64,000 nucleotides of DNA from positions 1,049,879-1,113,878 of the forward strand of contig NEWS02000004.1 in NCBI GenBank assembly GCA_002869845.2. The letters run 5' to 3'. Made by a program: the position numbers and the translations under genes. This stretch comes from Nitrospira sp. CG24B. Lineage in GTDB: Bacteria; Nitrospirota; Nitrospiria; Nitrospirales; Nitrospiraceae. Under the pieces are notes generated by a model that was given only the letters and a program-made list of their open reading frames with translations, had not been told where the DNA came from and ran no database searches. This document shows, in pieces, positions 54,848-62,958 of this stretch; positions within the stretch are counted from its first letter, which is position 1, and the number at the start of each line of letters is the position of its first letter.

Positions 54848-55518
54848 TTAACGCATGACATCTTGTTCCGCCTGCTCCGTCAGTCGGTTGAGGACCGTTT
54901 CAAGCTCCAGCCGAGTCGCCTCAAGCGAGACGTCATCGGCTTCGCGCGAGACCCAGAGCGGATTGCCGTAGAGAAATAGCCCTCGGGAAAACGGGTACGG
55001 GACCATATAACGATCCCAGCTCGCAAAGAGTTTTTTTTTGAGCAGGCAAAGACAAACGGCACAACCGGAAACCCCGTCGCCTTGGCCAACTGAATCACGC
55101 CCAGCTTCGCCACCTGCCTCGGCCCCTTTGGTCCATCCGGCGTGACCGCAACATCACGCCCGGATCGGCCCACCCTGATCAGAGCGCGTAGCGCGCCGGC
55201 ACCTCCACGCGTGCTCGACCCACGAACTGCCCCATGCCCGAACCGCGCAATGATCCGCGCAATGATTTCCCCGTCGCCATGTTGACTGATCAGCACATGC
55301 GAACCAGTGCCTCGGTAGCCGAACAGCATCATCAACTGTTGCGCGTGCCAGAAGGCAAGAATGACGTGACGTCCATCTCGATACAGCGCATCAACCTCTT
55401 CATGCCCACGCGTTTCAAAGCGCATGGAGCGCGCAATGCACCGGATCGCGGCGGCGGCAACCGGCGGCAGAAGCGACACTTTAGCCCAACGGCTACAGGC
55501 TTTCGTGAAATCAGACAC
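54848..55518 (-). CDS. DUF374 lysophospholipid acyltransferase-like protein, interrupted by a frameshift in an A9 run
   Basis: As read from 55518 the frame closes at 54880 after 212 residues, but its last 50 residues look unlike the family. Residues 1-160 match DUF374: HVILAFWHAQQLMMLFGYRG near 48, ISQHGDGEIIARIIARFG near 77, RGSSTRGGAGALRALIR near 97 and VTPDGPKGPRQVAKLGVI near 126. At 55031-55039 nine A's (minus strand) follow. Beyond it a second frame continues family-like sequence (FASWDRYMVPYPFSRGLFLY) to a TAA at 54848, giving about 222 residues. One inserted or two deleted A would join them. Either transcriptional slippage, a true mutation or an assembly error is possible. Family members acylate lipid A or phospholipids. 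Confidence 0.8.
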
Positions 55519-57256
55519 TGGTCACATCCTGGAACTGCATGGCATGCAGACGGTGATAGACGCCTCCCTGCCGAAGCAGATCCTCGTGCGAGCCTATTTC
55601 GACGACCGTCCCACGGTCTAACACCACAATGCGATCCGCATTTTGAATCGTGGACAGCCGGTGAGCAATCACCAACGTCGTCCGATTCTTCATTAAGTTC
55701 GCTAAGGCCAACTGCACGATCCGTTCAGACTCCGTATCTAACGCCGACGTCGCTTCATCTAGGATCAGCAACGGTGGATCGCGAAGCAGCGCGCGAGCGA
55801 TGGCCAGACGCTGACGCTCGCCCCCCGAGAGCTTGAGTCCCCGTTCTCCGATGAGGGCATCATACCCGTCGGGAATCCGAAGAATGAAGTCATGCGCATA
55901 GGCCAGTTTGGCCGCCTGTTCAATATCCGCCTGACTAGCCCCTGTTCGTCCGAAGGCGATGTTGTTCCGGATGGTATCATCGAACAGCACAATCTCTTGC
56001 GACACGATCCCGATATGGGCCCGTAATGACTGTAATTCATACGAGTCAAGCGGAACTCCGTCGATCAGAATGCGGCCTGTGGTCGGCTCATAGAACCGCG
56101 GCAACAAACTGACTAACGTGGTCTTTCCACTTCCACTGCTCCCGACGAGCGCAATCACTTCACCCGGTCTAATGGTGAGATCGACCTTGGTCAGCGCGGG
56201 AATCTTCTGGCTCTCATATCGCAACGAGACACCCTGGAATTCAATGGCACGGTGGATCCCAGCCAACGGGACCATGCCCTGGGTCTGTGCCTGTTCCGTC
56301 TTCATGTCCAACACATCAAAGACGCGTTCAGCCGCAGCCAGTGCTTGCTGGATCAGATTGTTGGCACCAGACAACTTCCGAACCGGAGTATAGGCCAATA
56401 ACATGGCGGCCATAAACGAAAAGAACGCGCCGGGCGTCATCGTCCCGTTGATGACGAGATAGCCGCCATACCAAATAATGACCGCGATACTGATCACGCC
56501 GATGACTTCCATATGCGAATGGCCGATCGACCAGACCTGATTCGTTTTCAAGGTGGTGGCCAGAAAGGCCTGGTTCCGCGCTTGAAATCGCTCGGCTTCT
56601 GCGTCTTCACGACCGAAGGCCTTCACGACCCTGATGCCGGCAAACGTTTCTTGGAGCGTTGAAGACATATCGCCCATCTGGGCTTGTCCACTCGCCGCCA
56701 ATTTCTTCAACCGTTTCCCCACTCGAACCATCGTCAGCCCAGCAAGTGGAATCACGATCAGCGAGATGCCCGCCAACTTCCAGTCCTGATAGAGAATCAC
56801 GCCGACCATCGCCAGAAATGTCAGGGCATTTTGAAACATGTCCTTGATGACACTCGACGCCGCATTCGCCATCAACCCGACATCGTTCACGATCCGCGAC
56901 ACCAAACGACCCGACGTGTTGGAGTCGTGAAATCCGATCGGCATGCGCATGAGCTGCTGAAACAACTCTTGCCGAATGTCTGCCACCACCCGATTCCCCA
57001 CATACGCCATCAGGTACCCGACGCCATAGCTGAAGAGGGCCTTCACTGCCGCAACGGCCAATATCGCCAGCGGCAAGACCAGCAGCAACTGTTCATTTTT
57101 TTCGATGAAGATCCCGTCGAGCACTGGACGTGCCAACCAGGCATACACCCCGGTCAAGATCGCTACCATGCCAGAGCAGGCGAACCCACCCAAAAACCTC
57201 ACCCGATACGGGCGAACATACCGCATGAGCCGCTTAAACCGCTCTACTCCCGACAT
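55511..57256 (-). CDS. msbA: Lipid A export ABC transporter, MsbA type
   Basis: 581 residues, a full half-transporter. Six membrane helices span about 1-300 (LVNR-type GRLVSRIVNDVGLMANAASS near 118). The ATPase has Walker A ALVGSSGSGKTTLVSLLPRF near 370, the A-loop RYESQKIPAL just before it, signature LSGGERQRLAIARALLRDP near 478, Walker B LLILDEATSALD near 500 and the switch His in VIAHRLSTIQ near 530. It flips lipid A-core to the periplasmic face. It overlaps the DUF374 gene by 8 bp and lpxB by 13 bp. Confidence 0.92.
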   Translation of the reverse strand: MSGVERFKRLMRYVRPYRVRFLGGFACSGMVAILTGVYAWLARPVLDGIFIEKNEQLLLVLPLAILAVAAVKALFSYGVGYLMAYVGNRVVADIRQELFQQLMRMPIGFHDSNTSGRLVSRIVNDVGLMANAASSVIKDMFQNALTFLAMVGVILYQDWKLAGISLIVIPLAGLTMVRVGKRLKKLAASGQAQMGDMSSTLQETFAGIRVVKAFGREDAEAERFQARNQAFLATTLKTNQVWSIGHSHMEVIGVISIAVIIWYGGYLVINGTMTPGAFFSFMAAMLLAYTPVRKLSGANNLIQQALAAAERVFDVLDMKTEQAQTQGMVPLAGIHRAIEFQGVSLRYESQKIPALTKVDLTIRPGEVIALVGSSGSGKTTLVSLLPRFYEPTTGRILIDGVPLDSYELQSLRAHIGIVSQEIVLFDDTIRNNIAFGRTGASQADIEQAAKLAYAHDFILRIPDGYDALIGERGLKLSGGERQRLAIARALLRDPPLLILDEATSALDTESERIVQLALANLMKNRTTLVIAHRLSTIQNADRIVVLDRGTVVEIGSHEDLLRQGGVYHRLHAMQFQDVTSV

Positions 57257-58374
57257 GCCGCTACTATCACCTCTGCCGCTCGGACGGACGCGCCTGGTTC
57301 ACCCAACGCGTCTCGTACTTCTGCCAAGCTCCGCTTCATTTCCGCATAGACTGCGGGATCCTCTAAGATCCGCAGCGCCTCCTCGTAGAGCCGCTGACCA
57401 GTGGCCTCATCCTGCAACAACTCCGGCACGACGGATCGACCTGCCACCAAATTCACGAGTCCAATCCATTTGACCCGGAGAAAGAAACTTGCGATCCAAA
57501 ATTCCAATTCCGACGTTCGATAGATCAGCACCATAGGAGTGCCTACGACGGCTGCTTGCAACGTGGCTGTCCCCGACGCCACCAGCACCACATCGGATAC
57601 GGCCATCACTTCACTGGCTTGTTCTTTGACCAGGGTGACAGGAACCGAACTGTGCCGCAAGAGCGGCTGCAGCAGATTATCCTGAATAGTGGAGGCCTGC
57701 GCCAAGATAAACTTTGTTTTTGGCGCCCGGTGAGCCAATTGCTCTGCGGCCCTGATCAGGATCGGCAACAGAGCCTGTACCTCATGCGCGCGACTCCCCG
57801 GCAACAAGCCAATTACCCGCTCATCCTGAGCAAAGCCAAATCTGCTGCGCAGCGCCGTCCGATCGTAAGATCCTTCGACTGCATCCAGGATGGGATGACC
57901 GACAAATGTACAGCGCATACCCGCGCTGTCATAGAGGGGTTTTTCAAAAGGCAGAATGACCAACACCTGATCGACTCGTTTCTTGATCCAGTACATCCGC
58001 CAGGCCCCCCAGGCCCAAATCTGCGGCGCAACATAATAGAACACGCGCAACCCAGCGCCCTTGGCGAAATAGGCGTACCGTAAGTTTAATCCGGGGTTAT
58101 CGACAAAGATGACCGCAGCCCATGGTTCGGACCGAAACAACCGGCGCATGAAGAAAAACCGGCGCATGATCGCCACTAACACCAAGGGCCCAACCATCCC
58201 CATCACATCGAACTGCCCCATTTTGCAGACCAATTGCACGCCAGCTGCCTCCATCGCTGTCCCTCCGATCCCAGCCAACGAGACCTGAGGGTCCTTGGCT
58301 CTGAGCGCCTTGGCCAGATTGGCTCCGTGGAGGTCGCCGGAAGCTTCACCAGTAATGATCAGAATACGCGCCAT
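57244..58374 (-). CDS. lpxB: Lipid-A-disaccharide synthase
   Basis: 376 residues from the ATG at 58374. A 72-residue extension to 58590 has no LpxB similarity and overlaps the oxidoreductase end. ILIITGEASGDLHGANLAKAL at 4 (given as its core), GIGGTAMEAAGVQL near 40, FVDNPGLNLRYAYFAKG near 88 and YYVAPQIWAWG near 110 are diagnostic, as are LLPGSRAHEV near 190 and SGTATLQAAVVGTPMVLIYR near 285. LpxB joins UDP-2,3-diacylglucosamine and lipid X. It follows the MocA-type gene after 85 bp. Confidence 0.94.
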   Translation of the reverse strand: MARILIITGEASGDLHGANLAKALRAKDPQVSLAGIGGTAMEAAGVQLVCKMGQFDVMGMVGPLVLVAIMRRFFFMRRLFRSEPWAAVIFVDNPGLNLRYAYFAKGAGLRVFYYVAPQIWAWGAWRMYWIKKRVDQVLVILPFEKPLYDSAGMRCTFVGHPILDAVEGSYDRTALRSRFGFAQDERVIGLLPGSRAHEVQALLPILIRAAEQLAHRAPKTKFILAQASTIQDNLLQPLLRHSSVPVTLVKEQASEVMAVSDVVLVASGTATLQAAVVGTPMVLIYRTSELEFWIASFFLRVKWIGLVNLVAGRSVVPELLQDEATGQRLYEEALRILEDPAVYAEMKRSLAEVRDALGEPGASVRAAEVIVAACRE

Positions 58375-58459
58375 GACGATGTATTGGAGCACAGACAGTG
58401 ATTGCGATTCGATGCACGCGGCTGAGAAGGCACCTGACGGTTGATTCGTGGAGATGGTC

Positions 58460-59407
58460 TCATGTCTGCTGATATACAGACATTTCCATCGCCGACAGCA
58501 CACGATGGGCCAGCTCCAGAGCAGCGACCCCGTCCTCGCCAGACACGACTGGGCGAGATTCTGAACGAATCGCATGGAGAAACGATTCAAGCTGTTGTTT
58601 CAGCGGCTCACCGTCTCCGGCTTGTAGCTCTTCAACTGCCACCGTGGGCTTCCCGCCAGGCTCAACCGATCGGCGTCCGATCACGCCCTGGCGGGACTGA
58701 AAATCGATCGATACACACCCATCGCCTTGGAATACATGCCATTGTCGCGTTGCCTTTGGTGAGATTCGACTTGCGGTAAGATTGACGACACACCCACTCC
58801 TAAACTGAATACGTGCATGAGACACATCACTGGTCGAGGAGAGCACCGTCACTCCAGCAGCCCGCACATCTTCGACAGGACCTGGATCGAATGACAGCAC
58901 CAAGTCAAGGTCATGAATCATCAAATCCAGGACGACATCAACGTCGGTGCCACGCCCGCTGTAGGTCCCCAGTCGATAACATTCAAATAACACAGGTTTC
59001 CGAATATATGGCCTCATCACCTGCATGATAGGGTTGAAACGCTCACTATGTCCCACTTGCAGCGTACATCGATTGCGTGTTGCCAGCCCCACCAGCTCCC
59101 GTGCCTCAACCGGCAGAACGGCGATCGGTTTCTCCACCAGCACATGTTTCCCGGCTTCAAGACAGGCTTTGGTCACGGAATAGTGACTGGATGTGGGGAC
59201 GGCGATACTAACGACCTCGACCTGCTTCAAAAAATCTGGCAGATCACTGAAGACCTGTGCGCCATGCTTCTGGGCAATGACAGAGGCTCGCCCCAGGTCT
59301 TGGTCGATCACGCCGACCAGTGTCGAATCTGGCAAGGAGGCATAGAGGCGTGCATGGTGTTGACCGAGATGCCCGACCCCGATGACACCGGCACGGAGCT
59401 TGACCAT
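58460..59407 (-). CDS. Gfo/Idh/MocA family oxidoreductase
   Basis: 315 residues. The NAD-binding domain has GVIGVGHLGQHHARLYASLP at 7, VVSIAVPTSSHYSVTKACLE near 67 and HVLVEKPIAVLPVEA near 88 (EKP). The C-terminal domain with GHSERFNPIMQ near 118 and DLMIHDLDLVLS near 161 is typical. The position between lpxI and lpxB is repeated in other bacteria and recalls GnnA, which oxidises UDP-GlcNAc at C3 to make 2,3-diamino lipid A. The partner aminotransferase GnnB is not visible. A hairpin precedes it. Confidence 0.85.
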   Translation of the reverse strand: MVKLRAGVIGVGHLGQHHARLYASLPDSTLVGVIDQDLGRASVIAQKHGAQVFSDLPDFLKQVEVVSIAVPTSSHYSVTKACLEAGKHVLVEKPIAVLPVEARELVGLATRNRCTLQVGHSERFNPIMQVMRPYIRKPVLFECYRLGTYSGRGTDVDVVLDLMIHDLDLVLSFDPGPVEDVRAAGVTVLSSTSDVSHARIQFRSGCVVNLTASRISPKATRQWHVFQGDGCVSIDFQSRQGVIGRRSVEPGGKPTVAVEELQAGDGEPLKQQLESFLHAIRSESRPVVSGEDGVAALELAHRVLSAMEMSVYQQT

Positions 59408-59432
59408 ACACCTCTTGGACTGAATTTGGGGA

Positions 59433-59484
59433 ATCTCTTGATCGATTGATGTATTGAGTTTCTGAAATCAATCGATGAAGAGAT
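59433..59484. repeat. Inverted repeat (18-bp arms, one mismatch) between lpxI and the oxidoreductase
   Basis: Arms 59433-59450 and 59467-59484 pair at 17 of 18 positions around a 16-nt loop; the inner ten bases ATCGATTGAT/ATCAATCGAT are perfect. It occupies the 105-bp spacer. No T-run follows on the transcribed strand, so it may be an attenuator or RNA-processing stem rather than a terminator. Confidence 0.75.
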
Positions 59485-59512
59485 CGTCAGATTCCAAAAC
59501 TTTTTTGTTGAC

Positions 59513-60367
59513 TCAGGTCGCCGGGCTCGGCTCCTCTTCGCGAGTGAGGCCAACGACGGCGATACCGGCTTCCTCCGCAGTGCGGAGAAGCGATTCTCGA
59601 TCCAGCATCACGGATCGGCCTGCCTCAACGGCCAGTACCGATGCCTTGACGGATCGCATGACCTCGATCGTCCTGGGACCCACGGCCGGCAGGTCAAACC
59701 GAAGATCCTGCTGCGGCTTGCTCCGCTTCACCACGACCGCGCCATCCTTGGCCAGTTCACCGCCACGTTTAATCGCTTCATCGGTCCCTTCGACCGCTTC
59801 AACCGCCACAACAACACGGTCTTTGATCACGACGCATTGGCCGATGTCGAGGCGCCCCGTCTCTTTAGCCACGTCCCAGCCATAACGGATGTCCACCCAC
59901 TCCTTCTTAGTCGGTTGACGCGACGTGAGCGTCCCTTCCTCAACCAAAATCCCTTCCAGACCGAACGTCGACTCACAAATGGTGATGCCATCCTTCTCGA
60001 GTTCTGCAGCAAGTGCGCGTAGAATATCGTCATCCTTCCAGAGGGCCAATTTCGTGGCGAGCGCGAGCACGCGAAAATCAGGACGGGCATGGCTATAGAC
60101 ATGCGTTTTCTTGATGCCTCCCAGCATGACCACATTCCGGACGCCGTCGGCCTTGAACGCGTTGATCAACTTGTTGAGCTGGCCGATCTTGACCCAATGG
60201 ATCCGATCGACATGCTGTTCGAGCTCCGGTTCGGTTTCCCCCTCATGAGCCACCGCATACACTTGAAGACCCATCTTGCGAGCGTTATCCGCAAAGATGA
60301 TCGGAAATCGTCCGTTCCCGGCGATCACCCCGATTCGACCGTCCGCTATAGGCATGGCCAGAGTCAT
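59513..60367 (-). CDS. lpxI: UDP-2,3-diacylglucosamine pyrophosphatase, LpxI type
   Basis: 284 residues, DUF1009/LpxI. GVIAGNGRFPIIFADNARKMG near 13 (given as its core), RNVVMLGGIKKTHVY near 77, DDDILRALAAELEKDG near 112 and the C-terminal catalytic region DLPAVGPRTIEVMRS near 225 followed by VLAVEAGRSVMLD are typical. LpxI hydrolyses UDP-2,3-diacyl-GlcN to lipid X and is an alternative to LpxH. It starts 13 bp after the lpxA stop. Confidence 0.92.
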   Translation of the reverse strand: MTLAMPIADGRIGVIAGNGRFPIIFADNARKMGLQVYAVAHEGETEPELEQHVDRIHWVKIGQLNKLINAFKADGVRNVVMLGGIKKTHVYSHARPDFRVLALATKLALWKDDDILRALAAELEKDGITICESTFGLEGILVEEGTLTSRQPTKKEWVDIRYGWDVAKETGRLDIGQCVVIKDRVVVAVEAVEGTDEAIKRGGELAKDGAVVVKRSKPQQDLRFDLPAVGPRTIEVMRSVKASVLAVEAGRSVMLDRESLLRTAEEAGIAVVGLTREEEPSPAT

Positions 60368-60380
60368 AGTGGCTGAGAGC

Positions 60381-61199
60381 TCACACCGGTTGATCGAACT
60401 CGCGCTCTAGGTCAGGGCTGACAGCCCTTGAGATGCCACGTTTGGTTCCCTCCATAAACGTGAGAATCTTGGCCACATCGGCCTGTCCCTTAAACTCCTT
60501 TTTAGCCAATCGAATCGCCTCGGCTGTCCGGTGGCCCGATCGGAAAAGCAAGTCAAATGCCTTCTTCAACAAAGCGATCCGGTCCACCGAGAAACCGTGC
60601 CGTTGCAAGCCAACCGAGTTGAGGCCGTACAGATGCGCGCGATACCCGCCGGCTGCGAACGCAAACGGTGGGATATCCTGGCCGATCGCACAGCACCCTC
60701 CGATCATCACATAGTCTCCGATACGCACAAACTGAAGCACGCCGGTCAAGCCACCGATGACCGAGTGATCACCGATGGTAATATGCCCTGCCAGGCTTGC
60801 CGCATTGGCCATAATAATATGGTCGCCGAGCCGGCAATCGTGGGCCACATGCACGTAGGCCATCAGAATGCCCTTGGACCCGAGAGAGGTCACACCCCCT
60901 CCCTGGACGGTGCCTCGGTTGATCGTGACATATTCGCGGATGATGTTGTCATGGCCGATGACGACCTTGGTCGGTTCCCCTTTATAGCCAAGATGCTGTG
61001 GAGGCCCTCCGATCGAAGCAAACGGATGCACTTCATTCCGCTCCCCGATTTCCGTCCACCCATCGATCGTCGCATGGGAAAGAAGTCGGCTCCCCTTTCC
61101 GATCACGACGTGCTCCCCCACGACGCAAAACGGCCCAACTTCTACATCATGATCAAGGCTCGCCTTGGGATGAATGATCGCTGTTGGATGTATCTTCAC
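60381..61199 (-). CDS. lpxA: Acyl-ACP:UDP-N-acetylglucosamine O-acyltransferase
   Basis: 272 residues, left-handed beta-helix with hexapeptide repeats through about residue 190 (for example IIHPKASLDHDVEVGPFCVV at the start). The catalytic His lies in YVHVAHDCRLGDHIIMANA near 116, and GYRAHLYGLNSVGLQRHGFS near 195 begins the C-terminal helical domain. LpxA starts lipid A synthesis. It is 114 bp downstream of fabZ with no lpxD in between; the spacer (61200-61313) shows nothing else. Confidence 0.94.
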   Translation of the reverse strand: MKIHPTAIIHPKASLDHDVEVGPFCVVGEHVVIGKGSRLLSHATIDGWTEIGERNEVHPFASIGGPPQHLGYKGEPTKVVIGHDNIIREYVTINRGTVQGGGVTSLGSKGILMAYVHVAHDCRLGDHIIMANAASLAGHITIGDHSVIGGLTGVLQFVRIGDYVMIGGCCAIGQDIPPFAFAAGGYRAHLYGLNSVGLQRHGFSVDRIALLKKAFDLLFRSGHRTAEAIRLAKKEFKGQADVAKILTFMEGTKRGISRAVSPDLEREFDQPV

Positions 61200-61313
61200 G
61201 CATGCCCCCTTTTACTAGCGTCAACCGTCACCGACCATTGGGCGACTGCCGGATCACTGCATGGCCCACACGCCGACCGTACGCTTCAGGAATCGAGTAA
61301 TACTCAACCCGGC

Positions 61314-61766
61314 TTATTTCGTGTCCGTCTTCTCGTCCATCACCATCGCCGTCACGACGGCTTCACAGACCAACTCATTATCTACGTAGGCTTTCCCTTG
61401 CATTTTCCAGAATGGCGGACGCTTCTTGATGACCTCGATTTCAATACGCAGTTGATCGCCCGGGACCACCGGTCGCCTGAACTTGGCCTCCTCAATACCC
61501 GTGAGATACATAATGGTTTTTCCGACTGTCCCTCCCGACTTGAAGACCAGCACACCACCCACCTGGGCCATGGCTTCGACAATCAGCACCCCCGGCATCA
61601 CCGGGCGGCCTGGAAAGTGTCCTTGAAAGAACGGCTCATTGATCGTCACGTTTTTGATGCCGATGATGCTTTTATGCGGTTCAAACTCTTTGACTCGATC
61701 CACCAGCAAGAACGGATACCGGTGGGGAAGTAACGCCTGAATCTCAGCCTGCTCGACTACTGCCAT
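61314..61766 (-). CDS. fabZ: 3-hydroxyacyl-ACP dehydratase
   Basis: 150 residues. [19 protein letters not shown] near 12, the catalytic [20 protein letters not shown] near 45 (His and the following Glu/Pro region) and a C-terminal [16 protein letters not shown] segment are FabZ hallmarks. A GAGGAGG site lies eight nt before the ATG. It dehydrates 3-hydroxyacyl-ACP, the branch point between lipid A acyl chains and fatty acids. Confidence 0.95.
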   Translation of the reverse strand: MAVVEQAEIQALLPHRYPFLLVDRVKEFEPHKSIIGIKNVTINEPFFQGHFPGRPVMPGVLIVEAMAQVGGVLVFKSGGTVGKTIMYLTGIEEAKFRRPVVPGDQLRIEIEVIKKRPPFWKMQGKAYVDNELVCEAVVTAMVMDEKTDTK

Positions 61767-61804
61767 GGGCTCTGCCTCCTCTCCGTCCAGAATAGGGCTA
61801 CCGT

Positions 61805-62347
61805 CTACGGATTCTGCCGATCAAATTCCTTGATGATCGAATCTGTCACATCCAACGCTGGCTGATGATAGAGGACAATGCGGATGAGCGCTTCATTGCC
61901 CCTGTCGAGGATAGCCGTATATCCCTCTTTCTGAGCCACAGCCTGCGCGGCAGCGGCAACTTTCTGCGCATATTCCACGACCATTTCGCGCTGTTTTTGC
62001 TGAACTTCACGATTGAACTCTTGAAGCCGGCGCTGAAACGCTTCCATCTTGCCGCGCAACTGCTCCTCTTTTTCTTGCCGTGCCTGGTCAGCAAGCTTGA
62101 CGTTCGGATCTTGTAAGGACTGCTCCAAGTCCTTCAACTCTTGCTCATCGGCCTGAATGATCTTTTGTCTGGTCATGGAGTATCCCTTCACCTCTTCCAA
62201 GGCCAGCTTCCCAGCCTTGGTTCGCTCTATCACCATCTGCTGATCCATGACCCCGACCCGAACCACCTCTCCTGCATGGAGCGGCGCAACTCCCTGCGCC
62301 AGCAATACCGCGATGCCTAGCCATGTCGCCCTCGCTGCACCCGTCAT
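61805..62347 (-). CDS. OmpH/Skp family periplasmic chaperone (first of the pair to be listed)
   Basis: 180 residues. An N-terminal signal (about 1-26, ending AxA-like at PLHAGE) precedes [20 protein letters not shown], then a long coiled coil (about 50-130; Lys/Glu/Gln-rich) and a C-terminal [29 protein letters not shown] fold segment (abridged in meaning: VD-type strand followed by helix). Skp/OmpH proteins hold outer-membrane proteins for BamA. GGGAGGTGG gives a strong ribosome site. Confidence 0.88.
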   Translation of the reverse strand: MTGAARATWLGIAVLLAQGVAPLHAGEVVRVGVMDQQMVIERTKAGKLALEEVKGYSMTRQKIIQADEQELKDLEQSLQDPNVKLADQARQEKEEQLRGKMEAFQRRLQEFNREVQQKQREMVVEYAQKVAAAAQAVAQKEGYTAILDRGNEALIRIVLYHQPALDVTDSIIKEFDRQNP

Positions 62348-62366
62348 AACCCACCTCCCTCAGACA

Positions 62367-62912
62367 CTAGGGGTATTCTCGATTGAACTCTTCGATGACC
62401 TGGCCTGAAATGTCCAGACCTTCTTCATGATAGATCGTTGGACCACCCTTACTCCTATCCACAATAACCTGCAATCCAAGACGCTTGGCGACTTTCGCGA
62501 CAACCGTTTCGCTCTTGTCACGAAATCCTTCCAGCACGTCTTTTTGTTTTTCTTGGACTTCCCGATTCAATTCCGAGGCCTTTTGCTGGTACTCCTGCAT
62601 GCGCCGGCGAAACAGTTCTTCCCGCTCTCGTTTCGCGGTGGGGCTCAGAACGGAGGACTGTTTGACAAAGTCCTCTTCCATCCGCCGTAACTCCTTTTCC
62701 TCCAATTCCATCAGCGCCTGTCGATTTTTCGAAAAGCCGGCCAGGTTCTCCTTCACCTTCTTGCCCGCGCTCGTCTCGCTGAGCAAGCGCTGTAAATTAA
62801 TCACCGCCACCTTCCCGTCGATTTTTCCTCCGCCTCCGGCGCATCCTCCACTCAGAGCCAGCATGACGGCGACCGCAGCCGACATCGCCGTCCATTCGAT
62901 CCGTTCCGCCAC
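62367..62912 (-). CDS. OmpH/Skp-like lipoprotein chaperone
   Basis: 181 residues from a GTG at 62912 with AAGGGG nine nt before it; the ORF extends to 63089 but that adds unlikely sequence overlapping bamA. The first 27 residues form a lipoprotein signal (LALSGGC lipobox), after which VAVINLQRLLSETSAGKKVK begins the Skp fold; the coiled coil spans about 55-135 and the C-terminus has LQVIVDRSKGGPTIYHEEGL. It probably works with BamA, immediately upstream, and the second OmpH. Confidence 0.85.
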   Translation of the reverse strand: MAERIEWTAMSAAVAVMLALSGGCAGGGGKIDGKVAVINLQRLLSETSAGKKVKENLAGFSKNRQALMELEEKELRRMEEDFVKQSSVLSPTAKREREELFRRRMQEYQQKASELNREVQEKQKDVLEGFRDKSETVVAKVAKRLGLQVIVDRSKGGPTIYHEEGLDISGQVIEEFNREYP

Positions 62913-62958
62913 GTGCGTCCACCCCTTCTCGTTGCAACGTACCACGCCAAAACCCCGA

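Noticed and set aside
58375-58590. LpxB extension to 58590
   Set aside because: Overlaps the end of the oxidoreductase gene; LpxB similarity starts at 58374.
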